Part shown: positions 40,042 to 49,800 of the stretch, piece by piece
How the letters are laid out: each line of letters opens with the position of its first letter
Numbering within the stretch: position 1 is the first letter of the stretch
NCBI GenBank assembly: GCA_036824005.1
Contig: DAITBA010000001.1
Span: forward strand, 124,001 to 188,000
Source: DAITBA01 sp036824005
GTDB taxonomy: Bacteria; Pseudomonadota; Gammaproteobacteria; Burkholderiales; Rhodocyclaceae
Length of the DNA stretch: 64,000 nt
Direction: 5' to 3'
Translations under genes and position numbers: made by a program
The notes under the pieces: model-generated
What the model was told of the DNA's origin: nothing
Databases searched by the model: none
The model's input: the letters and a program-made list of their open reading frames with translations, nothing else

Positions 40042-41334
40042 TTAGGAACCGTCAGCGAGCCCAGCGAAGACCGCATCGGCCGCAGCCAGCGTCGCCGCGA
40101 TATCCGCGTCGCTGTGCGCGGCTGAGACGAATCCGGCCTCGTACGCCGACGGGGCAAAATACACACCCTGCTCAAGCATGGCGTGGAAAAAGCGATTGAA
40201 AACCGCCTTGTCGCACTCCATCACTTGGGCGTAGCTGGACGGAGGTGTGCCGCGGAAGTAAAGCCCGAACATGCCGCCCACGCTCTGCGCGCTGAAGGCA
40301 ACACCATGCTTCCGGGCGGCAGCGGCGAGCCCGTCCGTCAGGCTTCTCGTGGTCGCGGCGAGGCGGTCGTAGAAGCCGGGTGACCGGATCAGGCGCAGCG
40401 TCGCCAGCCCCGCCGCAACGGCCACCGGATTGCCCGACAGCGTACCAGCCTGGTAGACCGACCCCAATGGTGCGATTCTCTCCATTATGTCGCGCCGTCC
40501 GCCGAACGCTCCGAGCGGCATACCCCCGCCAATCACCTTGCCCAGCGTGGTCAGATCCGGAACGATGCCGAAGAGTCCTTGGGCGCCCGTGAGCCCGACG
40601 CGAAATCCGGTCATCACCTCGTCGAAAATCAGTACAGTGCCATGCTCGCTGCACAGGCGGCGCAGGGCCATGAGGAATTCCTGCGAGGGCATGATCAGGT
40701 TCATGTTGCCGACCACCGGTTCGACGATGACTGCGGCAATGGTCGCGCCTTTGGTCGCAAAAGTCGTCTCGAGTTGCCCGGTGTCGTTGAAGTCGAGAAC
40801 GATGGTGTGGGCAGCCAAATCCGCCGGCACGCCGCCCGAGCTTGGCTGGCCGAAGGTGAGAGCGCCGGAGCCCGCCTTCACCAGCAGACTGTCGGCGTGG
40901 CCGTGATAGCATCCTTCAAATTTGACAATGGCATCGCGGCCGGTGAACCCGCGAGCCAAGCGGATCGCGCTCATGGTCGCCTCGGTGCCGGAGCTCACCA
41001 AGCGGACTAGCTCGATGCTGGGCAGAATACTGCGGATCTGCTCCGCCATCTCGATCTCGCGCTCGGTCGGCGCACCGAACGACAGCCCGAGCGCCGCGAC
41101 CTCCTGCACGGCACGCACGACATCGGGATGGGCATGGCCGACGATCAACGGTCCCCAAGAACCGACATAGTCGATGTATTGCCGGCCGTCGGCATCGCGT
41201 ACACGGGCGCCCTCGCCAGCGACGAAGAAGCGCGGGCAGCCGCCAACCGAACGGAAAGCACGCACCGGGGAATTCACGCCGCCCGGAATGCTTGCCTGGG
41301 CGCGGGCGAAAAGCTGTTCGTTTCTCGTATTCAT
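40042..41334 (-). CDS. hemL: Glutamate-1-semialdehyde 2,1-aminomutase
   Basis: A 430-residue PLP enzyme of tetrapyrrole synthesis. RAQASIPGGVNSPVRAFRSVG at the N-terminus is the GSA aminomutase signature; the PLP aspartate is in LIFDEVMTGFR and the lysine in LGKVIGGGMPLGAFGG. It converts glutamate-1-semialdehyde to 5-aminolevulinate. Its ATG overlaps the thiE stop (ATGA), so thiD-thiE-hemL form one minus-strand unit. Unlike the class III aminotransferase of the polysaccharide locus, it has no cysteine-rich insert. Confidence 0.95.
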   Translation of the reverse strand: MNTRNEQLFARAQASIPGGVNSPVRAFRSVGGCPRFFVAGEGARVRDADGRQYIDYVGSWGPLIVGHAHPDVVRAVQEVAALGLSFGAPTEREIEMAEQIRSILPSIELVRLVSSGTEATMSAIRLARGFTGRDAIVKFEGCYHGHADSLLVKAGSGALTFGQPSSGGVPADLAAHTIVLDFNDTGQLETTFATKGATIAAVIVEPVVGNMNLIMPSQEFLMALRRLCSEHGTVLIFDEVMTGFRVGLTGAQGLFGIVPDLTTLGKVIGGGMPLGAFGGRRDIMERIAPLGSVYQAGTLSGNPVAVAAGLATLRLIRSPGFYDRLAATTRSLTDGLAAAARKHGVAFSAQSVGGMFGLYFRGTPPSSYAQVMECDKAVFNRFFHAMLEQGVYFAPSAYEAGFVSAAHSDADIAATLAAADAVFAGLADGS

Positions 41335-41975
41335 CGGGAATCCACTGTTTCGGAAAAGAGACGCCCGTAGGCGCGAGCGCGGTCCGCAACATCCGGCGCG
41401 TCGAACAAGTCCGAGATGACAGCGAGCAGGTCGGCGCCGGCTGCGATGACCGCGGGCGCACTGTCAACCGTGATGCCGCCGATCGCGGCGACCGGCAGCC
41501 CGAGCTCGCGCTTTGCCTCAGTCAGTAGGGCAAGAGGGGATCGGACGGCGCCGGGCTTGCTCGGCGAGGCGAAAACGCTTCCGAATGCCACGTAGTCAGC
41601 TCCTTCTCCGGCCGCCTCGCGCGCCCGCTGCAGTTGGTCGTAGCACGAAACCCCCAGCATGCGCCCATCGCCCAGGCGGCTACGGGCCGCCGCGATTGCA
41701 CCATCGTCCCGGCCCAAGTGCACACCGTCGGCGTCGACCTCCAGTGCCAAATCCAGGTCGTCATTGATGATAAGCACAACGCCAAGGTCGCGACATAACG
41801 CGAGCAGCGCCTGCGCCTGGAGTCGGCGCAAAGCCGGATCGGCCGCTTTGTTGCGATACTGGACCAGGCGCACGCCGCCTCGCAGCGCTTGCCGCACGAG
41901 CACGATCAGGTGACCCGTGTCTGCCGTATCCGGCGTAATGGCGTACAAGCCCCGGAGCGCTTCAGGTCTCGTCAT
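41331..41975 (-). CDS. thiE: Thiamine-phosphate synthase
   Basis: A 214-residue TIM-barrel enzyme. LYAITPDT at the start, LVQYRNKAADPALRR (the substrate-binding QxRxK), IINDDLDLALEVDADGVHLG, GVSCYDQ, and the C-terminal AIGGI are conserved. It joins the hydroxymethylpyrimidine diphosphate supplied by ThiD to the thiazole phosphate. ATG 41973-41975 was chosen over a longer frame because homology starts there; it overlaps thiD by 14 bases. Confidence 0.93.
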   Translation of the reverse strand: MTRPEALRGLYAITPDTADTGHLIVLVRQALRGGVRLVQYRNKAADPALRRLQAQALLALCRDLGVVLIINDDLDLALEVDADGVHLGRDDGAIAAARSRLGDGRMLGVSCYDQLQRAREAAGEGADYVAFGSVFASPSKPGAVRSPLALLTEAKRELGLPVAAIGGITVDSAPAVIAAGADLLAVISDLFDAPDVADRARAYGRLFSETVDSR

Positions 41976-42795
41976 CTTGCTCGCGCGCCCAAAAGAAGCG
42001 GTCGGGAATGAACTGGCCCATACCCGGGCGGAAGCCGCTGGCCAAGGCATGCCAAGTGTAATCCTGGGCGTCCTTCACCGACTCAACGACATCAAGGCCG
42101 TGGGCAAGATTCGCGGCAATGGCGGAGGCGAGCGTGCAGCCGGAGCCGTGATAACTACCGGGAAGCCGTTCCCAGGCATCAACGCGCACGCGCCCCTGCT
42201 CGCCTACGAGGATATTGATCACCTTCGGGGTATTCTCGTGGGTTCCGGTGACGAGAACATATTCGGCACCTGCGGCGATCAGCCGGCGGGCGCACTCGTC
42301 GAGATCCGGTTCATCGTCGTCATCGCCGTCGTCGGCGGCGAGGCGGCGCGCCTCCATGCTGTTGGGCGTGAGAATGGTGGTCTGCGGCAGGAGAAGCTCG
42401 CGCATCGCCGCGAGCATGTCCTCGCTCGCCAATTCGTCGCCGCGGCCCGAAGCGAGCACGGGATCCAGCACCAAGGGTATGCCCGGATAATCGGCGACAA
42501 CTTCGGCGATCGCCGCGATGTTCTCGACGCTGCCCAACAACCCGATTTTGAACGCTGCGACCGGCATGTCTTCCAGCAACGCCCGCGCCTGATCGGATAC
42601 CCAATCTGCCTCGATGGAAAAAATTCCCTCAATTCCCACTGAATCTTGCACAGTAACCGCCGTTAATACTGAAAGCGCGTGGCAACCCATGCTGGACAGG
42701 GTCATGATGTCGGCCTGGATTCCTGCACCGCCAGACGGATCGGAGGCGGCGAAGCTCAGTACGATGGGCGGCAGATCCCGGGCGTCGTGTTCCAT
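41962..42795 (-). CDS. thiD: Hydroxymethylpyrimidine/phosphomethylpyrimidine kinase
   Basis: A 277-residue ribokinase-fold enzyme. VLSFAASDPSGGAGIQADI binds the pyrimidine and GSGCTLASAIAANL is the anion-hole motif. A short acidic stretch (DDGDDDDEPD, about residues 154-163) is longer than in typical ThiD and is probably a surface loop. No TPP riboswitch was recognised in the 111 bases upstream, which are shared with the divergent rubredoxin gene. Confidence 0.93.
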   Translation of the reverse strand: MEHDARDLPPIVLSFAASDPSGGAGIQADIMTLSSMGCHALSVLTAVTVQDSVGIEGIFSIEADWVSDQARALLEDMPVAAFKIGLLGSVENIAAIAEVVADYPGIPLVLDPVLASGRGDELASEDMLAAMRELLLPQTTILTPNSMEARRLAADDGDDDDEPDLDECARRLIAAGAEYVLVTGTHENTPKVINILVGEQGRVRVDAWERLPGSYHGSGCTLASAIAANLAHGLDVVESVKDAQDYTWHALASGFRPGMGQFIPDRFFWAREQDDET

Positions 42796-42906
42796 GTCTG
42801 ATGGACGGCGGCGCCCGGCCGGGAACAGTCGGGCTCGTTGGCTGGCGCGGCGCGATTCAGTTGCGGTAAGATGCGTCGAATTTTAACTTAAAAAGAACGA
42901 CTTCCC

Positions 42907-43095
42907 ATGGGTTCGAAGGTCGATGCGCCGTACAAGACGTATATGTGCCTGATCTGCGGCTTCATCTATGACGAAGCTGCCGGCATTCCCGACGAGGGAA
43001 TCGCGCCGGGAACCAGATGGGATGACATCCCGCCGAATTGGACCTGCCCGGAGTGCGGCGCGCGCAAGGAAGATTTCGAGGTCGTGGAAGTTTAA
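42907..43095 (+). CDS. rubA: Rubredoxin
   Basis: A 62-residue rubredoxin. The two iron-binding loops are CLICGFIYDEAAG and CPECGARKEDFE (four cysteines), with the aromatic WTCPEC and the YDEA segment intact. It is a small electron carrier; its redox partner is not evident from the neighbours. It is divergent from thiD, with a possible -10 TAAGAT at 42867-42872 and an AAAGAA sequence ahead of the ATG. The proximity of rubredoxin to pilG is common in betaproteobacteria and pseudomonads. Confidence 0.95.
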   Translation: MGSKVDAPYKTYMCLICGFIYDEAAGIPDEGIAPGTRWDDIPPNWTCPECGARKEDFEVVEV

Positions 43096-43175
43096 GCTGA
43101 TGCGCTTCGCGCCCTAGGTTGGCGGGCACGAAGGCAGCGTGTTGGAATTCACGATTTTTGCGTGCTTTTTTGCGC

Positions 43176-43181
43176 TATAGT
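43176..43181 (+). promoter_or_regulatory. Candidate -10 element of the pilG operon
   Basis: TATAGT in a locally AT-rich stretch after a run of T residues, 74 bases ahead of the pilG GTG. The -35 is not clear (T-rich GATTTT at the right distance). Confidence 0.4.
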
Positions 43182-43211
43182 GCGCGAGTTTTCTGCCTAG
43201 AAAGACATTGA

Positions 43212-43241
43212 CGCCCTTACAGGGCGCTGCCTGGCAGGCAG
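43212..43241 (+). other. Two tandem hairpins in the pilG leader
   Basis: CGCCCT-TAC-AGGGCG (43212-43226) is followed directly by CTGCC-TGGCA-GGCAG (43227-43241), and then by the ribosome-binding GGGGAGA. The pair would form just before the pilG start on the mRNA and might influence translation. No known RNA family was recognised. Confidence 0.4.
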
Positions 43242-43254
43242 GGGAGACAAGACA

Positions 43255-43653
43255 GTGGGGGAGCCCGTCAACCTCAACGGCGTGAAGGTCATGGTGATTG
43301 ACGATAGCAACACCATCCGCCGCAGCGCCGAAATCTTTCTCGTCCAATCCGGTTGTCAAGTCGTCCTTGCCGAGGACGGGTTCGATGCCTTGGCAAAGAT
43401 TGCCGACCATCATCCCGACATCATTTTCGTCGACATCATGATGCCGCGCCTGGACGGTTACCAGACGTGCGCGCTGATCAAGAAGAATCCGCGCTTCGGC
43501 ACGACGCCGGTCATCATGCTGTCGAGCAAGGACGGCTTGTTTGACCGGGCGCGCGGCCGGATGGTCGGTTCCGACGAGTACCTGACCAAGCCGTTTACGA
43601 AAGACAGCCTGCTTAGAACAGTCGCCACCCATACCGGGCAGCGCACTGCCTGA
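43255..43653 (+). CDS. pilG: Response regulator PilG
   Basis: A 132-residue single-domain receiver protein. VMVIDDSNTIRRSAEIFL carries the acidic pair, FVDIMMPRLDGYQ the phospho-acceptor aspartate and KPFTKD the conserved lysine. It is the first gene of pilG-pilH-pilI-pilJ-chpA, the Pil-Chp chemotaxis-like system for twitching motility; PilG stimulates pilus extension in Pseudomonas. The start is a GTG at 43255 with GGGGAGA about 10 bases upstream; no ATG gives the full domain. Confidence 0.92.
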   Translation: MGEPVNLNGVKVMVIDDSNTIRRSAEIFLVQSGCQVVLAEDGFDALAKIADHHPDIIFVDIMMPRLDGYQTCALIKKNPRFGTTPVIMLSSKDGLFDRARGRMVGSDEYLTKPFTKDSLLRTVATHTGQRTA

Positions 43654-43669
43654 TTCAAAAGGAAAAACC

Positions 43670-44035
43670 ATGTCGATACACAAGATTCTCCTAGTCGAGG
43701 ATTCCCCAACAGAGCGTTTTGCACTGAACGAGTTCCTGACCAAGAACGGGTTTTACGTCATCACAGCCGAAACCGGGGAGGAAGGCATCACCAAGGCGAA
43801 GTCGGAGCAGCCGGACTTGATACTGATGGACGTCGTCATGCCCGGCATCAATGGCTACCAGGCTACACGCACCATCACCCGCGATGACTCGACGCGTCAT
43901 ATTCCGGTGATCATGTGCACCAGCAAGGGCCAGGAGACCGACAAGATCTGGGGCATGCGCCAAGGCGCCCTGGACTACATGGTGAAACCGATCGACCGCA
44001 GCAAGCTGTTGGAGAAGATCGCCGCTCTGGGCTGA
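43670..44035 (+). CDS. pilH: Response regulator PilH
   Basis: A 121-residue CheY-like receiver. The acidic pair is in ILLVEDSPTERFAL, the phospho-acceptor in LILMDVVMPGINGYQ and the lysine in YMVKPIDRS. In the Pil-Chp system PilH counteracts PilG, favouring retraction or acting as a phosphate sink. It follows pilG by 16 bases and precedes pilI by 14; the ribosome-binding AAGGAAAAA lies just ahead. Confidence 0.93.
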   Translation: MSIHKILLVEDSPTERFALNEFLTKNGFYVITAETGEEGITKAKSEQPDLILMDVVMPGINGYQATRTITRDDSTRHIPVIMCTSKGQETDKIWGMRQGALDYMVKPIDRSKLLEKIAALG

Positions 44036-44049
44036 ATGCGCGCATACCC

Positions 44050-44562
44050 ATGGCAAAGCGAATCAGCCTACGTGAGTTCCAGCAGAGCCTGGTCGAGCGC
44101 CTGACTAGCGCCCGACGCGGCGAAACGTCACGCGCGTTGTTGGGCGTACAGGCCGGGCGTGAATACTGGTTGCTCGACCTCGCGGACTCGGGCGAAGTCG
44201 TGCCTCTGCCCACGCTCACGCCGGTGCCGCTCACATCCTCGTGGTTCAGCGGCATCGCCAACATTCGCGGCACGCTTTATTCCGTGATCGACTTCTCTGC
44301 CTTCCAGGGCGGCGAGCCGATCGTACCAGCGAGTGACAACCGTCTGCTGTTGGTCGGCAGCCGGTTTGGTATCAACAGCGCACTGCTAGTCAGTCGCGCG
44401 CTGGGGCTGAAGAACCCTGATGAACTCGAAGTGCAAGCGCGGGAGCCAGATGCCCGTCCCTGGGTCGGGGAGCAGTTCGCCGACCCCCAGGGGCGCACCT
44501 GGAAGATGCTGCGACTGAGGAATCTCCTCGCTCAGCCGCAGTTCCTCGAAATCGGAGTATGA
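44050..44562 (+). CDS. pilI: CheW-like adaptor PilI
   Basis: A 170-residue CheW-domain protein. The fold signature GVQAGREYWLLDLADSGEV, PLTSSWFSGIANIRGTLYSV (with the conserved NIRG) and LLVSRALGLKNP are present. It would connect the receptor PilJ to the kinase ChpA at the cell pole. ATG 44050 matches the family N-terminus. Confidence 0.92.
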   Translation: MAKRISLREFQQSLVERLTSARRGETSRALLGVQAGREYWLLDLADSGEVVPLPTLTPVPLTSSWFSGIANIRGTLYSVIDFSAFQGGEPIVPASDNRLLLVGSRFGINSALLVSRALGLKNPDELEVQAREPDARPWVGEQFADPQGRTWKMLRLRNLLAQPQFLEIGV

Positions 44563-44614
44563 CCGGCCGGTATCCATTGAGGTTGGCGGCCGGCAATTGA
44601 CGTTAGTGTGGAGC

Positions 44615-46771
44615 ATGGACATGCCATTCAAATTTGCAGGCAGCAAAGCGGCCGCCGATGCCGACAGTGCCGCCGGTGGGCCGACCACCATCATCGAGGG
44701 CGCGCCGAACGCAGCCCCGAGGTCCCCAGCCGGACTGCCGTTCATCGGCAGCAAGCCAGCCGTCCAGCAGATGCAGATCCTGGGCATTTTGCTTGTCTTC
44801 TTCCTGGTGTGGGCCGCGTTCTTCGTCTGGATCAACAACCGTGCCGCCACCCATGGCACGGCGTACGTGTCAGCCGCCGGCCAGATGCGCATGCTGTCGC
44901 AGCGCATTGCCAAATCTGCCCAACTCGCGCTCCAGGGGCAATCCCCGGCTTTCAAGGAACTGATCGAGGGACGTGACACGTTTACCGGTCTGCTGGATTC
45001 GCTGTCGAAGGGCGGCCAGGTCGGCGACGTGGCCGTGCCCGTCAGCCCAGAGCCGACCCAGCCGGCATTGCAAGCACTGATCAGCGAGTGGGAGAAGACC
45101 GAGAAGAACGCCAGCATCGTACTGCAGCAGGAGAAGAACCTCGTCGCCCTGGGCAAGGCGGTATCGGAGATTACTCAAAAGAACCCGCAACTGCTCGAGC
45201 TCTCCGAACAGGTTACCGCCCTGAAGCTACAGACTGGCGGCTCGCCGAGAGAAATCGCCGCGGCCGGCCAGCTGGTCATGTTGTCGCAGCGTATTGCCAA
45301 GAACGCAAACGCGCTGCTGGTCGCTGATGCCATTGATCCGGAGGCGGCATTCCTGCTGGGCAAGGACACGAATGCCTTCCGTGACGGTTTGACGGCGCTG
45401 ACCAAGGGATCAGAAACGCTGCGCATTGCCGCGGCCAACGACGCCGACACGAAGCAGCGGCTGGCGGAACTCGACGCCTCCTTCAAGGAGTACCAGAGCG
45501 CGATCTCGGGCGTGCTGAGCAACATGGCGAACCTCGTCCAGGCCAAGCAGGCGGGAGGACGCATCTTCCGTGACAGTGGCGCGTTGCTCGAGGCCAGTGA
45601 CAAGCTGAGCGCCGCCTACGACGAGTCGTTGCAAGGACGTACCGCCATGACCGTCGCCATCATCGCGCTGGGCGTGTTGAGTCTGCTGACCCTAGGGTTG
45701 ATGGCCAAGGTACAGAACGATGACGCCTCGCGGCGGCGCGAAGCGGCCGAACACCAGCGTCGGATTGCCGAAGGCGAAAAGGAAGCGACACAACAAGCCA
45801 TTTTGCGCCTGATGAACGAAATGGGCGATCTGGCCGACGGCGACCTGTCGGTGCGCGCGACGGTGACCGAGGACATCACCGGCGCCATCGCCGACTCGGT
45901 GAACTACACCGTGGAGGAGCTGTCCGTGCTGGTCAAGCGGATCAACGACGCCGCCACACGCGTATCCAGCGCCACGCAATCAGCGCAGAAGACGTCAGCC
46001 GAACTGCTCGCGGCATCGGAGCGGCAGTCACGGGAGATTCAGGAAGCCGGTCATGCGGTTCTAGTCATGGCCCAGTCGATGAATCAGGTTTCGACGAGCG
46101 CCGCTCAATCGGCCCAGGTCGCGCGGCAGTCGCTCGAAGCAGCGAAGAAAGGATCGTCGGCGGTGGAGAACTCCATCAAGGGCATGAACGAGATCCGCGA
46201 CCAAATCCAGGAAACGTCAAAGCGTATCAAGCGACTGGGTGAGTCGTCCCAGGAGATCGGTGAAATCGTGGAACTGATCTCGGACATTACCGAACAGACC
46301 AACGTGTTGGCGCTGAACGCGGCGATCCAGGCCGCTTCCGCCGGCGAAGCCGGCCGCGGTTTCACGGTCGTTGCGGAAGAGGTACAACGACTCGCGGAGC
46401 GTTCCGCAGAAGCCACAAAGCAGATTGCCGCCATCGTTAAGACCATTCAGACCGACACGCAAGACGCCGTCAGCGCGATGGAAAACAGTACCCGCGGCGT
46501 GGTCGAAGGGACCAAGCTGTCCGATGCTGCCGGTCAGGCTCTGGCCGAGATCTCGGCTGTGTCGAGCAACCTGTCCCAGCTGATCGATTCGATTTCCACC
46601 GCCACCCAAAAGCAAGCCGCGTCCGCAACACACGTGGCCGAGAGCATGAAGGGGATCTTGCGCGTCACCGAGCGCACAACGGCAGGCACCAAAGAAACAG
46701 CGATCTCCATTGGCGAACTGGCAGACCTGGCGAGCGAACTCAAGGGTTCGGTGTCCGGGTTCAAGGTCTGA
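44615..46771 (+). CDS. pilJ: Methyl-accepting chemotaxis protein PilJ
   Basis: A 718-residue twitching-motility receptor. A membrane segment at about residues 55-72 (ILGILLVFFLVWAAFFVW) and a second near 340-360 (MTVAIIALGVLSLLTLGLMA) bracket a periplasmic part with two PilJ-type repeats (both contain AAGQ.ML SQRIAKxA). The cytoplasmic half has the MCP signalling hairpin (EQTNVLALNAAIQAASAGEAG). The ATG at 44615 has GTGGAG ahead; an upstream in-frame TTG at 44597 is less likely. It should signal through PilI to ChpA. Confidence 0.93.
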   Translation: MDMPFKFAGSKAAADADSAAGGPTTIIEGAPNAAPRSPAGLPFIGSKPAVQQMQILGILLVFFLVWAAFFVWINNRAATHGTAYVSAAGQMRMLSQRIAKSAQLALQGQSPAFKELIEGRDTFTGLLDSLSKGGQVGDVAVPVSPEPTQPALQALISEWEKTEKNASIVLQQEKNLVALGKAVSEITQKNPQLLELSEQVTALKLQTGGSPREIAAAGQLVMLSQRIAKNANALLVADAIDPEAAFLLGKDTNAFRDGLTALTKGSETLRIAAANDADTKQRLAELDASFKEYQSAISGVLSNMANLVQAKQAGGRIFRDSGALLEASDKLSAAYDESLQGRTAMTVAIIALGVLSLLTLGLMAKVQNDDASRRREAAEHQRRIAEGEKEATQQAILRLMNEMGDLADGDLSVRATVTEDITGAIADSVNYTVEELSVLVKRINDAATRVSSATQSAQKTSAELLAASERQSREIQEAGHAVLVMAQSMNQVSTSAAQSAQVARQSLEAAKKGSSAVENSIKGMNEIRDQIQETSKRIKRLGESSQEIGEIVELISDITEQTNVLALNAAIQAASAGEAGRGFTVVAEEVQRLAERSAEATKQIAAIVKTIQTDTQDAVSAMENSTRGVVEGTKLSDAAGQALAEISAVSSNLSQLIDSISTATQKQAASATHVAESMKGILRVTERTTAGTKETAISIGELADLASELKGSVSGFKV

Positions 46772-46806
46772 GGCGTTTTAGGCATTCTGATTGATTGCGA
46801 GCATTC

Positions 46807-49800
46807 ATGAGCTTCGCGGCTGACATCGACCTCGGTCCCCTCATCTGGGTGAAGGGGGAAATCGACCTCGCCTTTGCCCGTACGAGTGACGCACTGACCC
46901 GGTTTGCCGCCTCGCCCACGGAAACGGCGCAACTGCGTTTCGCCCACACCCATTTGCACCAGGCGCGCGGCGCCCTGGCGATCGTCGGACTCGACGGCGT
47001 CACCCATGTTGCCGAAACCCTGGAGCTGTTCATCGCCGAGCGCGAGCGCAGCGAGTCGATGGCCGACACCGACGTCGAGTTGTGTCAGCGCGTGCTCGCG
47101 ACGATCCGGCAGTTCCTCGACGAACTTGTTGCCGGCGGGCCAAATCAGCCGTTGAAGCTGTACCCTGTGTATGAGCAGTTGCAGCGCGCGCGTGGGCAGG
47201 TGCAAGTCAGTCCGAGCGATCTTTTCTTTCCAGACCTGTCACTGCGGCCGCCCAAGCGCGAGGCCGAGTCCAAGCCGTTGGCGCCACACCAGCTGCGGCA
47301 GCACTTGCGGATCGAGAGGACACGGTTTGAACGTGGCTTCCTGCAATGGCTGCGGGCGACCGATGGCACGGCAGGACTCGCCGACATGCGGCGAGCCGTG
47401 GCGGCAATCGAGTGCACGCAAGACTTGCCGACCGCGCGCGCCTTCTGGTGGATCACGCTAGGCTTTCTCGACGCGCTGTCCGAGCGGGTGATCCCCCTGG
47501 ACGTCGGCGTGAAGCGTCTGTGCGCGCGTATCGACGCCCAGATGCGGCGCCTAGTCGAAGGCTCACGCACCGTCGCCGAGCGGCTGACGCGTGATGTCCT
47601 CTATTACGTCGCCATCGCCGAAGGCGGCAGCGAACAGGTGCGCCGAGTCCAGGACGTTTACCGCCTCGAAGGGCTTCTGCCCAAGGCCGCGCCCGGCGAT
47701 GCGGACAAGGCCCTGAGCGCTTCCCAGGTGCGAGAGCTGCGCGAGACTCTCGCCGCGGCCAAAGAGGCGTGGGACCGATTCTGCGCCGGCGCGGCAGTCG
47801 GTTTGCCACAGTTCGAAGATCAGGCAGGCGTACTGGCCAGTCGGGTCCAGGCATTGCACGAGCCGCGGCTGACGCAACTGGCGGTGGCGGTCCATCAAGT
47901 GGCGCAATGGCTGCGCAAAGACCCTCTGCAGCACAATGAGGCTGTGGCAATGGAGGTGGCGACCTCCCTGCTGCTGGTCGAAAACATCGCGGAAAACTTC
48001 GAACAGCGCGACGACCAGACCGTCAATCAGGCCGACACGATGGCCGGACGCCTGGCCAGACTCCGCGAAGGTGAGCGGCTGACTCCGCTGGAAGCCCCAC
48101 TGCTTGGTGAGATCTCGCGCCGTGCCCAGGAACGGCTGCTCATGAGCCAAGTGGCGCGCGAGATCCAGACCAATCTGGCGCAAATCGAACAATCGCTCGA
48201 CGCCTTTTTCCGCGACAACGGCAGGCATGCCGAACTGAATCAACTGGCGACGCCGCTGCGGCAGGTCAAGGGGGCGCTCACCATGCTCAACCAGGATGGT
48301 GCCGTCGGTGTCCTGCGCGAGTGCGAAGCCCAGATTGCCCGCTTCGCCAGCGGCGAGGGCGTGCCCTCCGATCAGTTCGAGGACGTTGCCCACAAGCTAT
48401 CGGCCCTCGGGTTCTTCGTCGAAGCCCTGCAACACGGCCGCGCCGACCTCAACGCGTTGCTGCAGCCGCAGCCAAAGACGATCGAGGCTGAGGTCGAGGA
48501 ACCTGCCGTCCAGGCAGCCACGGTGGAGCAGGAACTCGAGCATCAGCGGCGGGATACGCAGGCGCTCGTCGAGGCGTTGAAAGACAAGCCCGAAGACGAC
48601 ACGCTGCGCCGCGAGCTCAAGCAAAGCCTGGAAACGATCCGGCAGGACGCCAGCCTGCTGGCCGACGCCAAGCTGGAGCAGCAAGCGCGCGACGCCCTTG
48701 CCGCGTTGGCGGCCGCACCGGGCGCGAGCAGCGAGCTGGAGCAGGCCGTAGCCAACATCGTTCCGGAGGCAGGCCCGGCGCCGGCACCTTCGCCCGAAGC
48801 GAGCCGCCTGGCGGCGTCGAGCAGCGAGGAGATCGATGCTGAGCTGCTCGAGATATTCATCGCCGAAGCGCACGAAGTGCTCGGCAGTATCGGCGAGAAC
48901 CTCGAGCGCTCGCGCGGCGAGCCGCACAGCATCGAGACGCTGACCACGATCCGGCGTGGCTTCCATACCCTCAAAGGCAGCGGCCGCATGGTCGGTTTGA
49001 AGGATTTCGGCGAAGCAGCGTGGGGCATCGAGCAGGTGATGAACCGCTGGCTGCAGCAGGAGAAGGACGCGACGCCGGCGCTGCACAAACTGATTGGCGA
49101 CGCCCATAGCCTGTTCTCGGCCTGGGTTGCCCAGCTCGAGTCGGGTGGCAGCGCCTGGATGGATGCCACCGAGTTGCTTGCCTTCGCCGAGCGCATCAAG
49201 GCGGGCGACGAATCGGTGGTGCTTGCCGTGGATGAAACGATCACCGTTGCCGAGCCTGCCGCGCCAACCGAAATGGCGTCGGCGATCGAGGCACCGTCCA
49301 CCGTGGAATTCCAGCCCGTCGAGGAAGAAGCGCCGGCACAGCCTGTTACAGAGCAGTCCGAGATAGATGAACTGATCGATGCGACAGTAACGGAGGTGCC
49401 CCTGCTCACTGAGGCGCTTTCGCCACCGGCAGAGTTCCTTCCGGCGGCCGCTCTGGCAGCCAACGACGAACAGGAACGCGCGGAAATCCACCTGGAACCC
49501 GAGCCGGCGCCCGCCGAGGAGACCGTCGCCCTCGGCGAGCTGACGTTGTCGCGCGGGCTGTACGACATGTTCGTCAACGAGGCGCGCAGCCACGTCGCAA
49601 CCCTGCGCCGCGAACTCGCGCGCATCCACCTCAATCCCGCGTTGCTGCCTTCCCCGCCGACGCTGCGAGCCGCCCATACCCTTGGTGGCATCGCCGGCAC
49701 GATCGGTCTGGAACCGGTCAAGCAACTGGCACGAAGCCTGGAGCAGGCGCTGGCGCGATTGGCCGAGGCAAACGCCGGAGTCAGTGCGGACCATTCCGAG

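Noticed and set aside
42796..42906. A TPP riboswitch ahead of thiD
   Set aside because: Only 111 bases separate thiD from rubredoxin and no CTGAGA-type thi-box core was seen in the minus direction.
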